Origin: DATCLS01 sp036563805
GTDB lineage: Bacteria; Actinomycetota; Acidimicrobiia; Acidimicrobiales; VFJN01
Length of the DNA stretch: 23,995 bases
Direction: 5' to 3'
NCBI GenBank assembly: GCA_036563805.1
Contig: DATCLS010000025.1
Span: forward strand, 1-23,995
The notes beneath the pieces were generated by a model. It was not told the DNA's origin. It made no database searches and worked only from the letters and a program-made list of their open reading frames with translations. Both the position numbers and the translations under genes were made by a program. The stretch's first letter is position 1, and each line of letters starts with the position of its first letter. Of this stretch, positions 6,422-14,301 are shown in pieces.

Positions 6422-6509
6422 TGGCGGAGGGAGTGGGATTCGAACCCACGGTGGGTTGCCCCACACACGCTTTCCAAGCGTGCCGATTCGGCCGCTCTCG
6501 CATCCCTCC
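6422..6509 (-). tRNA. tRNA-Ser (anticodon GGA)
   Basis: The minus-strand RNA begins GGAGGGA and ends TCCCTCC-G-CCA, a perfect acceptor stem with an encoded CCA. The anticodon arm is CACGC-TTGGAAA-GCGTG, so the anticodon is GGA and reads UCC/UCU. The long variable arm GGGGCAACCC marks it as a class II tRNA-Ser. The T-arm is identical to that of tRNA-Ser(CGA) at 2181-2270. It is divergent from the SRP RNA gene. Confidence 0.97.
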
Positions 6510-6547
6510 AGGGGCGCCTCCGAAGAGGCTCCCGGGGTCGCACAGGC

Positions 6548-6553
6548 TATCGT
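6548..6553 (+). promoter_or_regulatory. Candidate -10 box of ffs
   Basis: TATCGT ends 7 nt before the first paired base of the SRP RNA (6561). No good -35 is seen. On the other strand the overlapping TAGCCT (6549-6544) could be the -10 of tRNA-Ser(GGA). Confidence 0.35.
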
Positions 6554-6560
6554 GTGCAGC

Positions 6561-6700
6561 AGCCCGTGATCGCAGGTGGCGGCCGGGTCCTGTGCAACCG
6601 CAGCCCGTGAACCGAGTCAGGGCCGGGAGGCAGCAGCTCTCAGCGGATCCTGCGGTGTGCCGCAGATCGCCTGGCCGTCACCTCCGGTCACGGGCTCTGT
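6561..6700 (+). ncRNA. ffs: Bacterial signal recognition particle RNA (4.5S / SRP RNA)
   Basis: The universally conserved domain IV is at 6611-6640: GTCAGG, the CCGGGAGG tetraloop stem (a GGGA GNRA loop instead of the commoner GGAA), then GGCAGCAG. GTGTGCCG and GCCTGG complete the 3' half. The helix is extended by AGGTGGCGGCC/GGCCGTCACCT (6574-6584 with 6673-6683, one G-U) and AGCCCGTGA/TCACGGGCT (6561-6569 with 6688-6696). It is the RNA core of SRP, binding Ffh for co-translational membrane targeting. The position between tRNA-Ser and dnaX is classical. Ends are set by the outer stem and are approximate; a minimal ~100-nt form would span about 6574-6683. Confidence 0.9.
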
Positions 6701-6717
6701 GGTGTTCGGGGCCTCGA

Positions 6718-6723
6718 TAGCAT
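6718..6723 (+). promoter_or_regulatory. -10 box of dnaX (leaderless)
   Basis: TAGCAT with exactly 7 nt (CCCGGCG) before the dnaX ATG. No Shine-Dalgarno sequence fits in this gap, so transcription would start at or next to the A of the start codon. Confidence 0.5.
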
Positions 6724-6730
6724 CCCGGCG

Positions 6731-8740
6731 ATGGCCACGTACCAGTCCCTCTACCGGCGCTACCGGCCGCAGCGGTTCGACCAGGTGCTCGGCCAGGACC
6801 ACGTGACCCGGGCGCTGCGCAACGCCGTGCGCGACGGCCGGGTCGGTCACGCCTACCTCTTCAGCGGGCCGCGGGGGACGGGTAAGACGTCGACCGCCCG
6901 GATCCTGGCCAAGGTGCTCAACTGCGCCGCCCCCGACGACGGCGAGCCCTGCGGCCAGTGCGAGAACTGCGTCGCGGTCGCCGACGGCCGCGTCACCGAC
7001 TGGCTCCTCGAGCAGGACGCCGCCTCCAAGAGCAAGGTCGACGACATGCGCGACCTGCTCGAGCGGGTGCCGCTGGGCACGTCGGGGAACCGCAAGGTGA
7101 TCATCCTCGACGAGGTCCACATGCTGAGCCAGGGTGCTGAGAACGCCCTGCTCAAGACGCTCGAGGAGCCGCCCGAGCACGTCGTGTTCGTTCTGGCCAC
7201 GACCGATCCGCAGAAGGTGCGGCCGACGATCCGCAGCCGGACCCAGAGCTTCGAGTTCCGGCTGCTGCCGCCCGACATCCTGGCCGAGCACGTGCGCAAC
7301 GTGATCGGCGACGCCGGCCTGGAGCTGGACGACGCGGCCGTGGACCACGTCGTGCGGACGGGGGGCGGCTCGGCGCGCGACACGCTCTCCGCCCTCGACC
7401 AGGTCGCCGCGCTGGGCGGCGTGGTCGACGAGAACGAGCCGGTGGACGCCGTGCTCGACGCCCTGTGCGAGCGCGACGCCGGCAAGGTGCTCGTGGCGGT
7501 CGCTGACGCGCTGGCGTCGGGCCGCGACCCTCGGACGCTGGGCGAGGGCATCATCGCCGGGCTCCGCAACGCCTTCCTGGCGCTGATGGGCGCCGGCGAC
7601 GTGCATCTGACGCCCGCCGAGCGCGAGCGGGCCGCCCAGGTCGGCGAGCGGCTCGGCGCCGCCGGGCTCACCCGGGCGCTGGAGGTGCTCGGCGAGGCCC
7701 TGACCGAGCTGGCCCGCAAGCCCGACCCCCGGGTCGTGATCGAGGTGGCGCTGGTCAGGCTGACACGGCCCGACACCGACCGCTCGCTCGATGCCATCCT
7801 CGAGCGGCTCGACCGCTTGGAGCGGGGGATCGGCGCCCCGGCTCCGGGGTCGGCGCCGTCGGGCGCGCCCGGGGCGGCACCCACAGCCTCTGCGGGGCCC
7901 GGTCCCGAGGGCCCGGCCGGCGGGACCGGGGGAACCGGCGCCGGTGCGACGTCCGGTGGCGCCGCGGCCCGGCCGTCGGCCGCCGCGGCGCGGGCCGCGC
8001 TGGCGGACGCCCGCCGGGCCCGGGGCGGGGCCGGCACGGGCGGCGCGCCCGCCGACCCGGCCGGTGCCGGTGCGACGTCCGGCGGCGCCGGCGGACCTGG
8101 CGGCCCGGCATCAGGTGGCCCGGCGGGTGGTGCCGCCGGCGGTGGCCGGGCGGGCGGCGGTCCGGCGACGGCCGGGCCAGCCGCTTCGAGCGCTGCACCT
8201 GCGGCCGGAGGCCCGGCGCCGGCCCCGACCCGGGGTGCGGGAGGCCCCGCCGCGTCGGCCGTCCCCGCTACGGCGACCTCGGCCGCGCCGGCTGCCACGG
8301 CCGAGGGCGGCCCGCCGCCGTCGCTGAGCGAGCTGAGCGCCGCCTGGGAGCAGATCCTGGGCCAGCTGGCCATCCCCGTCCGCAGCAAGTGGCGCGGTGG
8401 GCGCTGGACCGATCCGGACGGCGACACGATCCGTTTCGCGGTGCCCAACGAGTGGCACCAGAAGGTGTGTGAGGACACCCGCCGTGACGTCGAGGCGGCG
8501 CTGGCGGCCCACTTCGGCCGTCGGGTGCCGGTCGCCGTCGTTATCCAGGGCGACACGGCCGCCGCTGGCGCGCCGGGCCGCTCGGCGGCCGCCCCCGCCC
8601 CGCCGGACCCCGGCCCCGAACCCGACGTCGAGGAGCACATCGACCCCTCCGAGCTACGGGATGCCGACGACGTGACCACCGGCGGCGTCGACCTGCTGCT
8701 CCGGGAGTTCGGCGGCGAGTTGGTCGAGGAGGAGCGATGA
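6731..8740 (+). CDS. dnaX: DNA polymerase III subunit gamma/tau
   Basis: A 669-residue clamp-loader ATPase that loads the beta clamp and, through its C-terminus, links polymerase and helicase. The N-terminus YQSLYRRYRPQRFDQVLGQ is typical. Walker A is GPRGTGKTS (46-54), the zinc module uses C65, C74, C77 and C80, and Walker B is VIILDEVH (123-130). The arginine finger lies in RSRTQSFEF (R170), where the usual Ser-Arg-Cys motif reads Ser-Arg-Thr. Domain III follows to about residue 365. A linker of about 160 residues, almost only Gly, Ala, Pro, Ser and Thr (bases 7832-8314), separates it from a folded C-terminal domain (about 529-610). The mRNA is probably leaderless. The stop overlaps the ybaB start as ATGA. 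No slippery heptamer for a shorter gamma form was noticed. Confidence 0.97.
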   Translation: MATYQSLYRRYRPQRFDQVLGQDHVTRALRNAVRDGRVGHAYLFSGPRGTGKTSTARILAKVLNCAAPDDGEPCGQCENCVAVADGRVTDWLLEQDAASKSKVDDMRDLLERVPLGTSGNRKVIILDEVHMLSQGAENALLKTLEEPPEHVVFVLATTDPQKVRPTIRSRTQSFEFRLLPPDILAEHVRNVIGDAGLELDDAAVDHVVRTGGGSARDTLSALDQVAALGGVVDENEPVDAVLDALCERDAGKVLVAVADALASGRDPRTLGEGIIAGLRNAFLALMGAGDVHLTPAERERAAQVGERLGAAGLTRALEVLGEALTELARKPDPRVVIEVALVRLTRPDTDRSLDAILERLDRLERGIGAPAPGSAPSGAPGAAPTASAGPGPEGPAGGTGGTGAGATSGGAAARPSAAAARAALADARRARGGAGTGGAPADPAGAGATSGGAGGPGGPASGGPAGGAAGGGRAGGGPATAGPAASSAAPAAGGPAPAPTRGAGGPAASAVPATATSAAPAATAEGGPPPSLSELSAAWEQILGQLAIPVRSKWRGGRWTDPDGDTIRFAVPNEWHQKVCEDTRRDVEAALAAHFGRRVPVAVVIQGDTAAAGAPGRSAAAPAPPDPGPEPDVEEHIDPSELRDADDVTTGGVDLLLREFGGELVEEER

Positions 8741-9141
8741 ACCAGCCCGGCGATCCCCAGGACGACCGCGGCCCGGGCCTGCCGGACCTCGGCGCCCTCG
8801 GCAACATGGGCGATCTCGGGGGCCTGCTCGAGTCGGCCCAGGCCGCCTTCACCGCCCAGGCCGAGGCGGCGCAACAGGTCGTCGAGGGAAGCGCCGGCGG
8901 CGGCGTGGTGACGGTGGAGATGAGCGGGGCCGGGGAGGTCCGGTCGGTGACGCTCGCCCCCGAGGTCGTCGACCCCGACGAGATCGAGATGTTGCAGGAC
9001 CTGATCGTCGCCGCCCTCCACGACGCGGCGACCAAGGTGACGGCCCTGCAGCGCGAGGCCCTGGGGGCGTTCGGCAACCTCGACCTCGGCGGCCTGGGAG
9101 GCCCCGGCCCAGGGCCCGGCCAGGGCCCCGGCCCAGGCTGA
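8737..9141 (+). CDS. YbaB/EbfC family nucleoid-associated protein
   Basis: A 134-residue member of the small DNA-binding YbaB family, nearly always found between dnaX and recR. The central part has the family signatures VEGSAGGGVVTVEMSG, VRSVTLAPEVVDPDEIEMLQDLIVAALHDAATK. The family forms tweezer-like dimers that bind DNA and is linked to nucleoid structure and RecR-related repair. The N-terminal 25 residues (GLPDLGALGNMGDLGGLL) and the C-terminal GPGPGPGQGPGPG tail are low-complexity additions. ATG 8737 overlaps the dnaX stop by 4 bases, and GAGGAG of the dnaX end provides the ribosome site. recR follows after 16 nt. Confidence 0.93.
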   Translation: MNQPGDPQDDRGPGLPDLGALGNMGDLGGLLESAQAAFTAQAEAAQQVVEGSAGGGVVTVEMSGAGEVRSVTLAPEVVDPDEIEMLQDLIVAALHDAATKVTALQREALGAFGNLDLGGLGGPGPGPGQGPGPG

Positions 9142-9157
9142 CCGGGGCCGACTGGCG

Positions 9158-9763
9158 ATGGCCGTCTATGCCGGTCCGGTCCAGGACCTGATCGACGAGC
9201 TGGGGCGCCTGCCGGGCGTGGGCCCGAAGTCGGCCCAGCGGATCGCCTTCCACCTGCTGATGGTGTCGAAGGAGGATGCGCTGCGGCTGGCCCGGTCGAT
9301 CGCGGAGGTCAAGGAGCGGGTCTCGTTCTGCGAGGCGTGCTTCAACGTGTGCGAAGGCGAGCGGTGCACCATCTGCCTCGACCCCCGCCGCGACGCGTCG
9401 GTGGTGTGCGTGGTCGAGGAGCCGCGCGATCTGGTGGCCGTCGAGAAGACCGGCGAGTTCCGGGGGCGGTACCACGTCTTGCAGGGGGCGATCAGCCCGA
9501 TCGAGGGCATCGGGCCCGAGCAGCTGCGCATCCGAGAGCTGCTGGGCCGCATCGAGAAGGAAGGGATCGAGGAGATCATCCTCTGCACGAACCCCAACCT
9601 CGAGGGCGAGGCGACGGCCCTGTATCTGGGCAAGCTCCTCAAGCCGATGGGCCTGCGGGTCACCCGCATCGCCAGCGGCCTGCCGGTGGGCGGCGATCTG
9701 GAGTACGCGGACGAGCTGACGCTCGGCCGAGCGCTGGAGGGACGCCGGGACGTCGAGGCCTGA
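9158..9763 (+). CDS. recR: Recombination protein RecR
   Basis: A 201-residue protein of normal length. Residues 1-35 hold the helix-hairpin-helix (LGRLPGVGPKSAQRIAFHLL). The zinc finger uses C58, C61, C70 and C73 (FCEAC ... RCTIC). The Toprim domain starts at about residue 80 (VVCVVEEPRDL) and continues through NPNLEGEATALYL, followed by the C-terminal SGLPVGGDLEYADELTLGRAL. RecR works with RecO (and RecF) to load RecA on gapped DNA. It is the last gene of the dnaX-ybaB-recR operon. ATG 9158 lies 16 nt after the ybaB stop; the ribosome site is weak, so translation may depend on coupling. Confidence 0.97.
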   Translation: MAVYAGPVQDLIDELGRLPGVGPKSAQRIAFHLLMVSKEDALRLARSIAEVKERVSFCEACFNVCEGERCTICLDPRRDASVVCVVEEPRDLVAVEKTGEFRGRYHVLQGAISPIEGIGPEQLRIRELLGRIEKEGIEEIILCTNPNLEGEATALYLGKLLKPMGLRVTRIASGLPVGGDLEYADELTLGRALEGRRDVEA

Positions 9764-10106
9764 CGGCGGTGCCTACGTCAATGCCTCACGTCGAGGTTTG
9801 GCGCCGGCAGTCGACGCTGACATGCCGACACGTGGCGCCGACACCAAACGCCGACGCCACCAGGCGGGCGCGACATCGACCTGAGACCATCCGGCGCGAG
9901 CCGGGCACCCGAGGGGCGAGCCGCCGAAGGGGCCATCTGGCCCGAGGGGGACGACCTGTGCTGGCGACCCCTGGGACACCGGCCCGACAGTCGGGGCGGG
10001 CGGACGGGACCGACCACCGGACCGGTGCGCCAGAGAACGCCAACTACAGGTTGTCAATAAGAACCGCCGTGCCGGTGCCTCGCCTCCGTCGAACGACGTT
10101 GCGACC

Positions 10107-10136
10107 ACGTTACACCCTGTAACCGAGCCAAAGCAA
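10107..10136 (-). promoter_or_regulatory. Candidate promoter with palindromic operator in the recR/luxR gap
   Basis: On the minus strand, TTGCTT (10136-10131) is 18 nt from TAACGT (10112-10107). The perfect palindrome GTTACA-N3-TGTAAC (10109-10123) overlaps the -10 and the spacer. It would direct transcription leftwards, antisense to the recR end, where no credible gene is seen. Confidence 0.3.
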
Positions 10137-10145
10137 GCACTCTCT

Positions 10146-10161
10146 GTGCGTGGTTTCGCAC
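10146..10161 (-). terminator. Hairpin downstream of the luxR-type gene
   Basis: GTGCG and CGCAC form a 5-bp stem around a 6-nt loop, 22 nt after the stop codon at 10184. It is short and has no T-run. Confidence 0.25.
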
Positions 10162-10183
10162 GCGCGGTGAGTGCATTCAGCCC

Positions 10184-12880
10184 TCACGAAGCGAGTTGGG
10201 ACCGCAGCGCAGCGAGCATCTCGGCCCGCGTGGACGCTCCGAGTTTCTGGCGGATCTTCGCTACGTGGTGCTCGACCGTCTTGGGTGAGATGTAGAGCTG
10301 CGCCCCGATCTCCTTGTGGGTCAGCCCGTCGACCACGTACTGGGCCACCATCTGCTCGCGCTCCGACAGCACGCTCTCGGCGGCCGGCGCGTCGGGCTGC
10401 TCGGCCGAGGGCAGGGTGGCCTTCAGGTCGCGGGCCTGCTCCAACAGCGTCCGGGTGACGGACGGGTCGCCCGAGCGGATCGCCGCCTGGCCGGTCAACC
10501 GCGACGCCTCCCACGTCAGCCCCAGCTTCTGCAGCCCGCCGGCGGCCGCGCTCACCTGGTCGACGTCGACGTCGCCGCCCAGGATGGCGACCCAGGCTTG
10601 GGCGGCATCCGCCAGGCCCTGGAGGCGGGGGTGTACGGGCGGCACCGCCTCGATCTCGGCGGCCCGGCGCACGGCGGCGTCGCGGTCGTCGCTGGCCAGC
10701 GCCACCTGGAGGCCGATCCACCGCAGCGGCAGCGCCCACAGCGGCGGCGAGCCGAGGCCCCGCACGACGTCGCCCAGCTCGCGGGCCTTCCCGGCGATGC
10801 GCTCCCACAGGCCGAGGCGGCTGGCGGCGACGGCCAGCTCGCCGATCACGTCCAGCGAGGCGAGGTCGGCCGGCTGGTGCAGCAGGACCGCCTCGGCCTG
10901 GGCCCACGCCTGGCCGAGCCGGGCCAGGTCGCCGGCCCGCCGGGCGAGCCCGGCCTCGATGGCGGCGGCCACGAGCTGGTCGCGGGGCGTCAGGCTGCGG
11001 TCGCGGACCTCGTCGAGGGCGGACTGGGCCACGGCCCACCGCCCCGAGCGCAGGCCGATCCACCCGAACAGGAGCCGGTGGCGGTCGCGCAGCAGCGGGC
11101 CGCCGACCGCCCGGTCCCGCGCCCGGCCCAGGAGATGCTCGGCCGGCGTCAGCTCGCCCAACGCCAGCGCCACCAGGGACCCGAGCGCATGCGGCGTGTC
11201 GGGCAGCACGAGCCGGCCGTGAGCCGACTCCAGGAGCTCCGCCGCCTCGAGGAACGAGCCGAGCGCGTCGGCGGCGCCGGCACCCAGCGTCGCCACCAGG
11301 CCCTCAGCCGCCAGCGCCAAGGCCTCGAGCTCGAGCGGGGCGGGGGCCGGCAGGCGGGTGCGGGCCGTGGCCACCCGGGCCGCGAGGTCGGCGGCCCCGC
11401 CCGCAACACTCGCCGCGGCACCCCCACCGGCCCCGGCCGCCCCTCCGCCGCCCCGGTCGCCACCGGCCACCGCGATGCCCAGGGCGGCCAGCAGGGCGGA
11501 CGCATCGGCCAGCGGGCCCTCCCCGGCGGCCAGCTCGGCGTAGGCGGCCGCCGACCGGCGCCAGAACCCCCGTCCCGGCAGCAGGGCGGCGACCACCGCC
11601 TGGGCCCGGTCCCGCCCGGCCACGGCCGGGTCGGAGGCGGCGAGGTCGGCCAGTCGCAGCGCCTCGGCCACGTCGCCATCGAGGGCGGCGGCCTCGGCCT
11701 GTCCGGCGGCGATCGTGCCGGGCGGCGCACCGGCGGCCGCCGCCCGCTCGAACCACTCGCGAGCCAGCTCAGGCGACTCGTTGAGCGAGGCCTCGGCGGC
11801 GGCGACGTACATCTCCGCCGCGTCGCGGCCCTGGGCGCCGGCCGCCACCAGGTGCTCGGCCGCCTGCATCGGCGGCGCCCCCCGCTCGGCGAGGGCCTGG
11901 GCCAGGCGGGCGTGGAAGCGGCGACGGTCGGCCACGGGCGTCAGCTCGGTGACGGCCGCGGCCACCAGCGGGACGATGTCCTCGCGGCCGGGTGCGACCA
12001 GTCCGGCGGCCCGCAGCAGGTCGATCGACTCGCCCAGCTCGGCTCCGCCGAGCCCGGTGACCCGGGCGAGGAGGTCATCGTCGAGGTCGGCCCCGGCGCT
12101 CAGCGCGCTGAGGACCGTGCGGGCCGCCGGCGGCAGCTGGTCGACCTCGGCCCGGATGGCCTGGACCAGGGGCGGGGCGAGCCCCTCCGGTTCGCGCTCC
12201 AGCCGCCCGCCGGCCACGACGCCCGACTCGGCCCAGGCCCGCGCCAGCCGCTCGACCAGCTCCGGCATGCCGGCGGTCTCCTCGGCCAGCCGCTCCACGA
12301 GGCCCTGGTCGACGGCGGCGTCGAGCACGAGAGCGGCGCGCTCGGCCACCTCGTCCTCTTCGAGGGAGCCCAGCACCACGACCTGGTGGCGGCGGGACAG
12401 GGCGGCGTCGAGGGCGGCGAGCGTGGCGTCGCCCGCGGCGGGGCGGTGGGCGACGATGACCGTGACCGCCCGGTCCTCGGCCCGCTCGGCGACACCCACC
12501 AGAACCCGGAGCGAGGCCGGGTCCAGCCACTGGGCGTCGGCCACCACCAGGGCCGCCGCCTCGGACGCCAGCCGGTCGAGCAGGGCGTCGCGCGCGGCCC
12601 GCTCGGCGTCGGGGTCGGCGACCGTGGGGTCGGCGGAGGTGGTGGGCGGGACAGGGACCAGCTCGCTCATCGCCCCCAGCGGATGGTCGCGCTCGAGGCG
12701 GCGGCCCGTGACGCGCAGCACGGCCGTCCCCCGCTCGCGCAGCCGGTCCTCGACCGCGGCCAGCACGGCGTCCCCGTCCCCGCCGCCGGGCGCCACCACG
12801 CCGAGCACCGCGGGCTTCCCGTCGTCGGGGGTCGCCAGCGCCGCCACGTTGGCCACACGGGTGGGGAGACGGGCCGCCAT
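10184..12880 (-). CDS. Large LuxR-family transcriptional regulator with a degenerate NTPase domain
   Basis: An 898-residue protein with the architecture of LAL/MalT-like regulators. The C-terminal LuxR helix-turn-helix is clear at about 836-898: LSEREQMVAQYVVDGLTHKE, then ISPKTVEHHVAKIRQKLG. The N-terminal 250 residues resemble a STAND/AAA domain, but the P-loop position reads VAPGGGDGDAVLAAV without GK[ST], and the Walker B-like segment is LVVADAQWLD. ATP hydrolysis is thus doubtful. The middle (about 300-830) is alpha-helical and alanine-rich, probably TPR-like sensor repeats. TAGCAT lies 9 nt before ATG 12880 and no ribosome site is present, suggesting a near-leaderless mRNA. It is divergent from the acyl-CoA dehydrogenase gene with 73 bp between starts, so that gene is a possible target. 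The inducer is unknown. Confidence 0.88.
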   Translation of the reverse strand: MAARLPTRVANVAALATPDDGKPAVLGVVAPGGGDGDAVLAAVEDRLRERGTAVLRVTGRRLERDHPLGAMSELVPVPPTTSADPTVADPDAERAARDALLDRLASEAAALVVADAQWLDPASLRVLVGVAERAEDRAVTVIVAHRPAAGDATLAALDAALSRRHQVVVLGSLEEDEVAERAALVLDAAVDQGLVERLAEETAGMPELVERLARAWAESGVVAGGRLEREPEGLAPPLVQAIRAEVDQLPPAARTVLSALSAGADLDDDLLARVTGLGGAELGESIDLLRAAGLVAPGREDIVPLVAAAVTELTPVADRRRFHARLAQALAERGAPPMQAAEHLVAAGAQGRDAAEMYVAAAEASLNESPELAREWFERAAAAGAPPGTIAAGQAEAAALDGDVAEALRLADLAASDPAVAGRDRAQAVVAALLPGRGFWRRSAAAYAELAAGEGPLADASALLAALGIAVAGGDRGGGGAAGAGGGAAASVAGGAADLAARVATARTRLPAPAPLELEALALAAEGLVATLGAGAADALGSFLEAAELLESAHGRLVLPDTPHALGSLVALALGELTPAEHLLGRARDRAVGGPLLRDRHRLLFGWIGLRSGRWAVAQSALDEVRDRSLTPRDQLVAAAIEAGLARRAGDLARLGQAWAQAEAVLLHQPADLASLDVIGELAVAASRLGLWERIAGKARELGDVVRGLGSPPLWALPLRWIGLQVALASDDRDAAVRRAAEIEAVPPVHPRLQGLADAAQAWVAILGGDVDVDQVSAAAGGLQKLGLTWEASRLTGQAAIRSGDPSVTRTLLEQARDLKATLPSAEQPDAPAAESVLSEREQMVAQYVVDGLTHKEIGAQLYISPKTVEHHVAKIRQKLGASTRAEMLAALRSQLAS

Positions 12881-12889
12881 CGTCGCAGG

Positions 12890-12895
12890 ATGCTA
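12890..12895 (-). promoter_or_regulatory. -10 box of the luxR-type gene
   Basis: TAGCAT on the minus strand, 9 nt before the ATG at 12880. The 8-mer TAGCATCC also occurs before dnaX. Confidence 0.4.
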
Positions 12896-12940
12896 TGTCG
12901 AACGGGGGCCACCGATGCGACCACCTCGAGAGCCCGGCTA

Positions 12941-12946
12941 TAGGGT
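12941..12946 (+). promoter_or_regulatory. -10 box of the acyl-CoA dehydrogenase gene (leaderless)
   Basis: TAGGGT with 7 nt (CCCGGCC) before ATG 12954, the same geometry as dnaX. The 7-nt spacer is nearly the same as that of dnaX (CCCGGCG). Confidence 0.5.
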
Positions 12947-12953
12947 CCCGGCC

Positions 12954-14174
12954 ATGGACTTCGCGCCAAGCAAGCGTTCTCTGGAGCTTCAGGAGCGGCT
13001 CCAGGCGTTCATGGACGAGTGCGTCTACCCCAGCGAGGAGGTGTACCGGCGCCAGCTGGCCGAGGCCGGCGATCCCCACGCCCACCCGCCGGTGCTCGAG
13101 GAGCTGAAGGCCGAGGCCCGGCGCCGGGGCCTGTGGAACCTGTTTCTGCCGCACCAGACCGAGTGGTCGGAGGGCCTGTCCAACGTCGACTACGCGCCGC
13201 TGGCCGAGATCACCGGCCGCAGCCCGCTCGCCCCCGAGGCGATCAACTGCTCGGCGCCCGACACGGGGAACATGGAGCTCCTGACCATGTTCGCCACCGA
13301 CGAGCAGAAGGAGCGGTGGCTGCGCCCGCTGCTGGAGGGCGAGATCCGGTCGTGCTTCGCCATGACCGAGCCCGACGTCGCCAGCTCCGACGCCACCAAC
13401 ATCTCGCTGCGCATCGAGCGCGACGGCGACCACTACGTCCTCAACGGGCGCAAGTGGTGGATCAGCGGCGCCGCCCGCGACCGCTGCAAGGTCGCCATCG
13501 TGATGGGCAAGACCGACCCTGACGCCCCGCCCTACCGCCAGCAGTCGATGGTGCTCGTGCCCATGGACACGCCGGGCCTCACCAACGTCCGGTCGCTGCC
13601 CGTGTTCGGCTACCAGGACAACGAGGGCCACTGCGAGCTGATCTTCGACGACGTGCGGGTCCCGGTCTCCAACCTGCTCGGCGAGGAGGGGGGCGGCTTC
13701 GCCATGGCGCAGGCCCGGCTCGGGCCCGGCCGCATCCACCACTGCATGCGGGCCATCGGCGCCGCCGAGCGGGCGCTCGAGCTGATGTGCCGGCGGGTGC
13801 GGTCGCGGGTGGCGTTCGGCAAGCCGCTCGCCGACCAGGGCGTGATCCAGCAGTGGATCGCCGACAGCCGCATCGAGATCGAGCAGGTCCGGCTGCTGGT
13901 GCTCAAGACCGCCTGGCTGATGGACACGGTGGGCAACAAAGGCGCCCGCATCGAGATCTCGGCCATCAAGGTGGCCGCCCCCAACGTGGCGCTGCGGGTG
14001 GTCGACCGGGCCATCCAGGCCCACGGCGGGATGGGCGTGTCCGACGACGTACCGCTGGCGATGATGTACGCCCACCTGCGGACGCTGCGCCTGGCGGACG
14101 GGCCGGACGAGGTGCACCGCATGTCGGTGGCGCGCCGCGAGCTCCGCAAGTACGAGGAGTCCGGGGCGGGCTGA
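12954..14174 (+). CDS. Acyl-CoA dehydrogenase, ACAD10/ACAD11-like
   Basis: A 406-residue FAD-dependent acyl-CoA dehydrogenase that introduces the alpha-beta double bond in acyl-CoA during fatty-acid or related oxidation. Domains in order are the N-terminal helical domain with LWNLFLPHQ, the middle beta domain with CFAMTEPDVASSDATN and GRKWWISGA, and the C-terminal helical domain with RVAFGKPLADQGVIQQWIAD, QAHGGMGVSDD and the end motif LADGPDEVHRMSVAR. The FFLPHQ-type N-terminus and GPDEVHR end are typical of the ACAD10/11-like branch, which is reported to accept unusual (including 4-hydroxy) acyl-CoAs; the substrate here is not shown. The frame is open far upstream, but only as the shadow of the divergent regulator gene. 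ATG 12954 is supported by TAGGGT 7 nt upstream. Confidence 0.93.
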   Translation: MDFAPSKRSLELQERLQAFMDECVYPSEEVYRRQLAEAGDPHAHPPVLEELKAEARRRGLWNLFLPHQTEWSEGLSNVDYAPLAEITGRSPLAPEAINCSAPDTGNMELLTMFATDEQKERWLRPLLEGEIRSCFAMTEPDVASSDATNISLRIERDGDHYVLNGRKWWISGAARDRCKVAIVMGKTDPDAPPYRQQSMVLVPMDTPGLTNVRSLPVFGYQDNEGHCELIFDDVRVPVSNLLGEEGGGFAMAQARLGPGRIHHCMRAIGAAERALELMCRRVRSRVAFGKPLADQGVIQQWIADSRIEIEQVRLLVLKTAWLMDTVGNKGARIEISAIKVAAPNVALRVVDRAIQAHGGMGVSDDVPLAMMYAHLRTLRLADGPDEVHRMSVARRELRKYEESGAG

Positions 14175-14179
14175 GCGGG

Positions 14180-14209
14180 TTCGGACGACTGCTCGGAGTG
14201 GACTAGCCT
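14180..14209 (+). promoter_or_regulatory. Candidate promoter of lipoprotein 1
   Basis: TTCGGA (14180-14185), 18-nt spacer, TAGCCT (14204-14209). The 5' leader would be about 85 nt. It follows the acyl-CoA dehydrogenase stop codon directly. Confidence 0.4.
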
Positions 14210-14301
14210 CACGCAGCGTGCGTGCCGGGGGACCAAGCGCGCTCCCCGCGGGTCCTGCCGGGCAGGGCAACACACGTGCCCGACCAACGAAGGAGAGTTC
14301 C

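Larger units (their letters stand above)
9764..10183. other. 420-bp gap between convergent genes; palindromes, no convincing gene
   Basis: No frame gives a recognisable protein. The left part (9796-9850) repeats GGCGCC and GTCGGC with inverted GTTTGG/CCAAAC. The right part holds GTTACA-CCC-TGTAAC (10109-10123) over a minus-strand candidate promoter, plus a hairpin GTGCG-TGGTTT-CGCAC (10146-10161) that may end the luxR-type transcript. The base composition around 10040-10140 is clearly less GC-rich than the rest of the window. Confidence 0.5.

Noticed and set aside
9796..9850. Repeated GGCGCC/GTCGGC units as a possible CRISPR or iteron array
   Set aside because: Units are short, irregular and imperfect, without uniform spacers.
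9773..10108. Leftward 111-codon frame in the recR/luxR gap
   Set aside because: No ribosome site, its GTG lies on the candidate -10 itself, and the translation is Arg/Ser/Pro-rich without any family pattern.
9780..10122. Rightward frame after recR
   Set aside because: Arginine-rich translation with no start signal; typical of an open frame in high-GC DNA.
10316..12943. Long rightward frame opposite the luxR-type gene
   Set aside because: Antisense shadow with Gly/Arg/Gln-rich composition and no domains; the minus strand has a clear LuxR helix-turn-helix.
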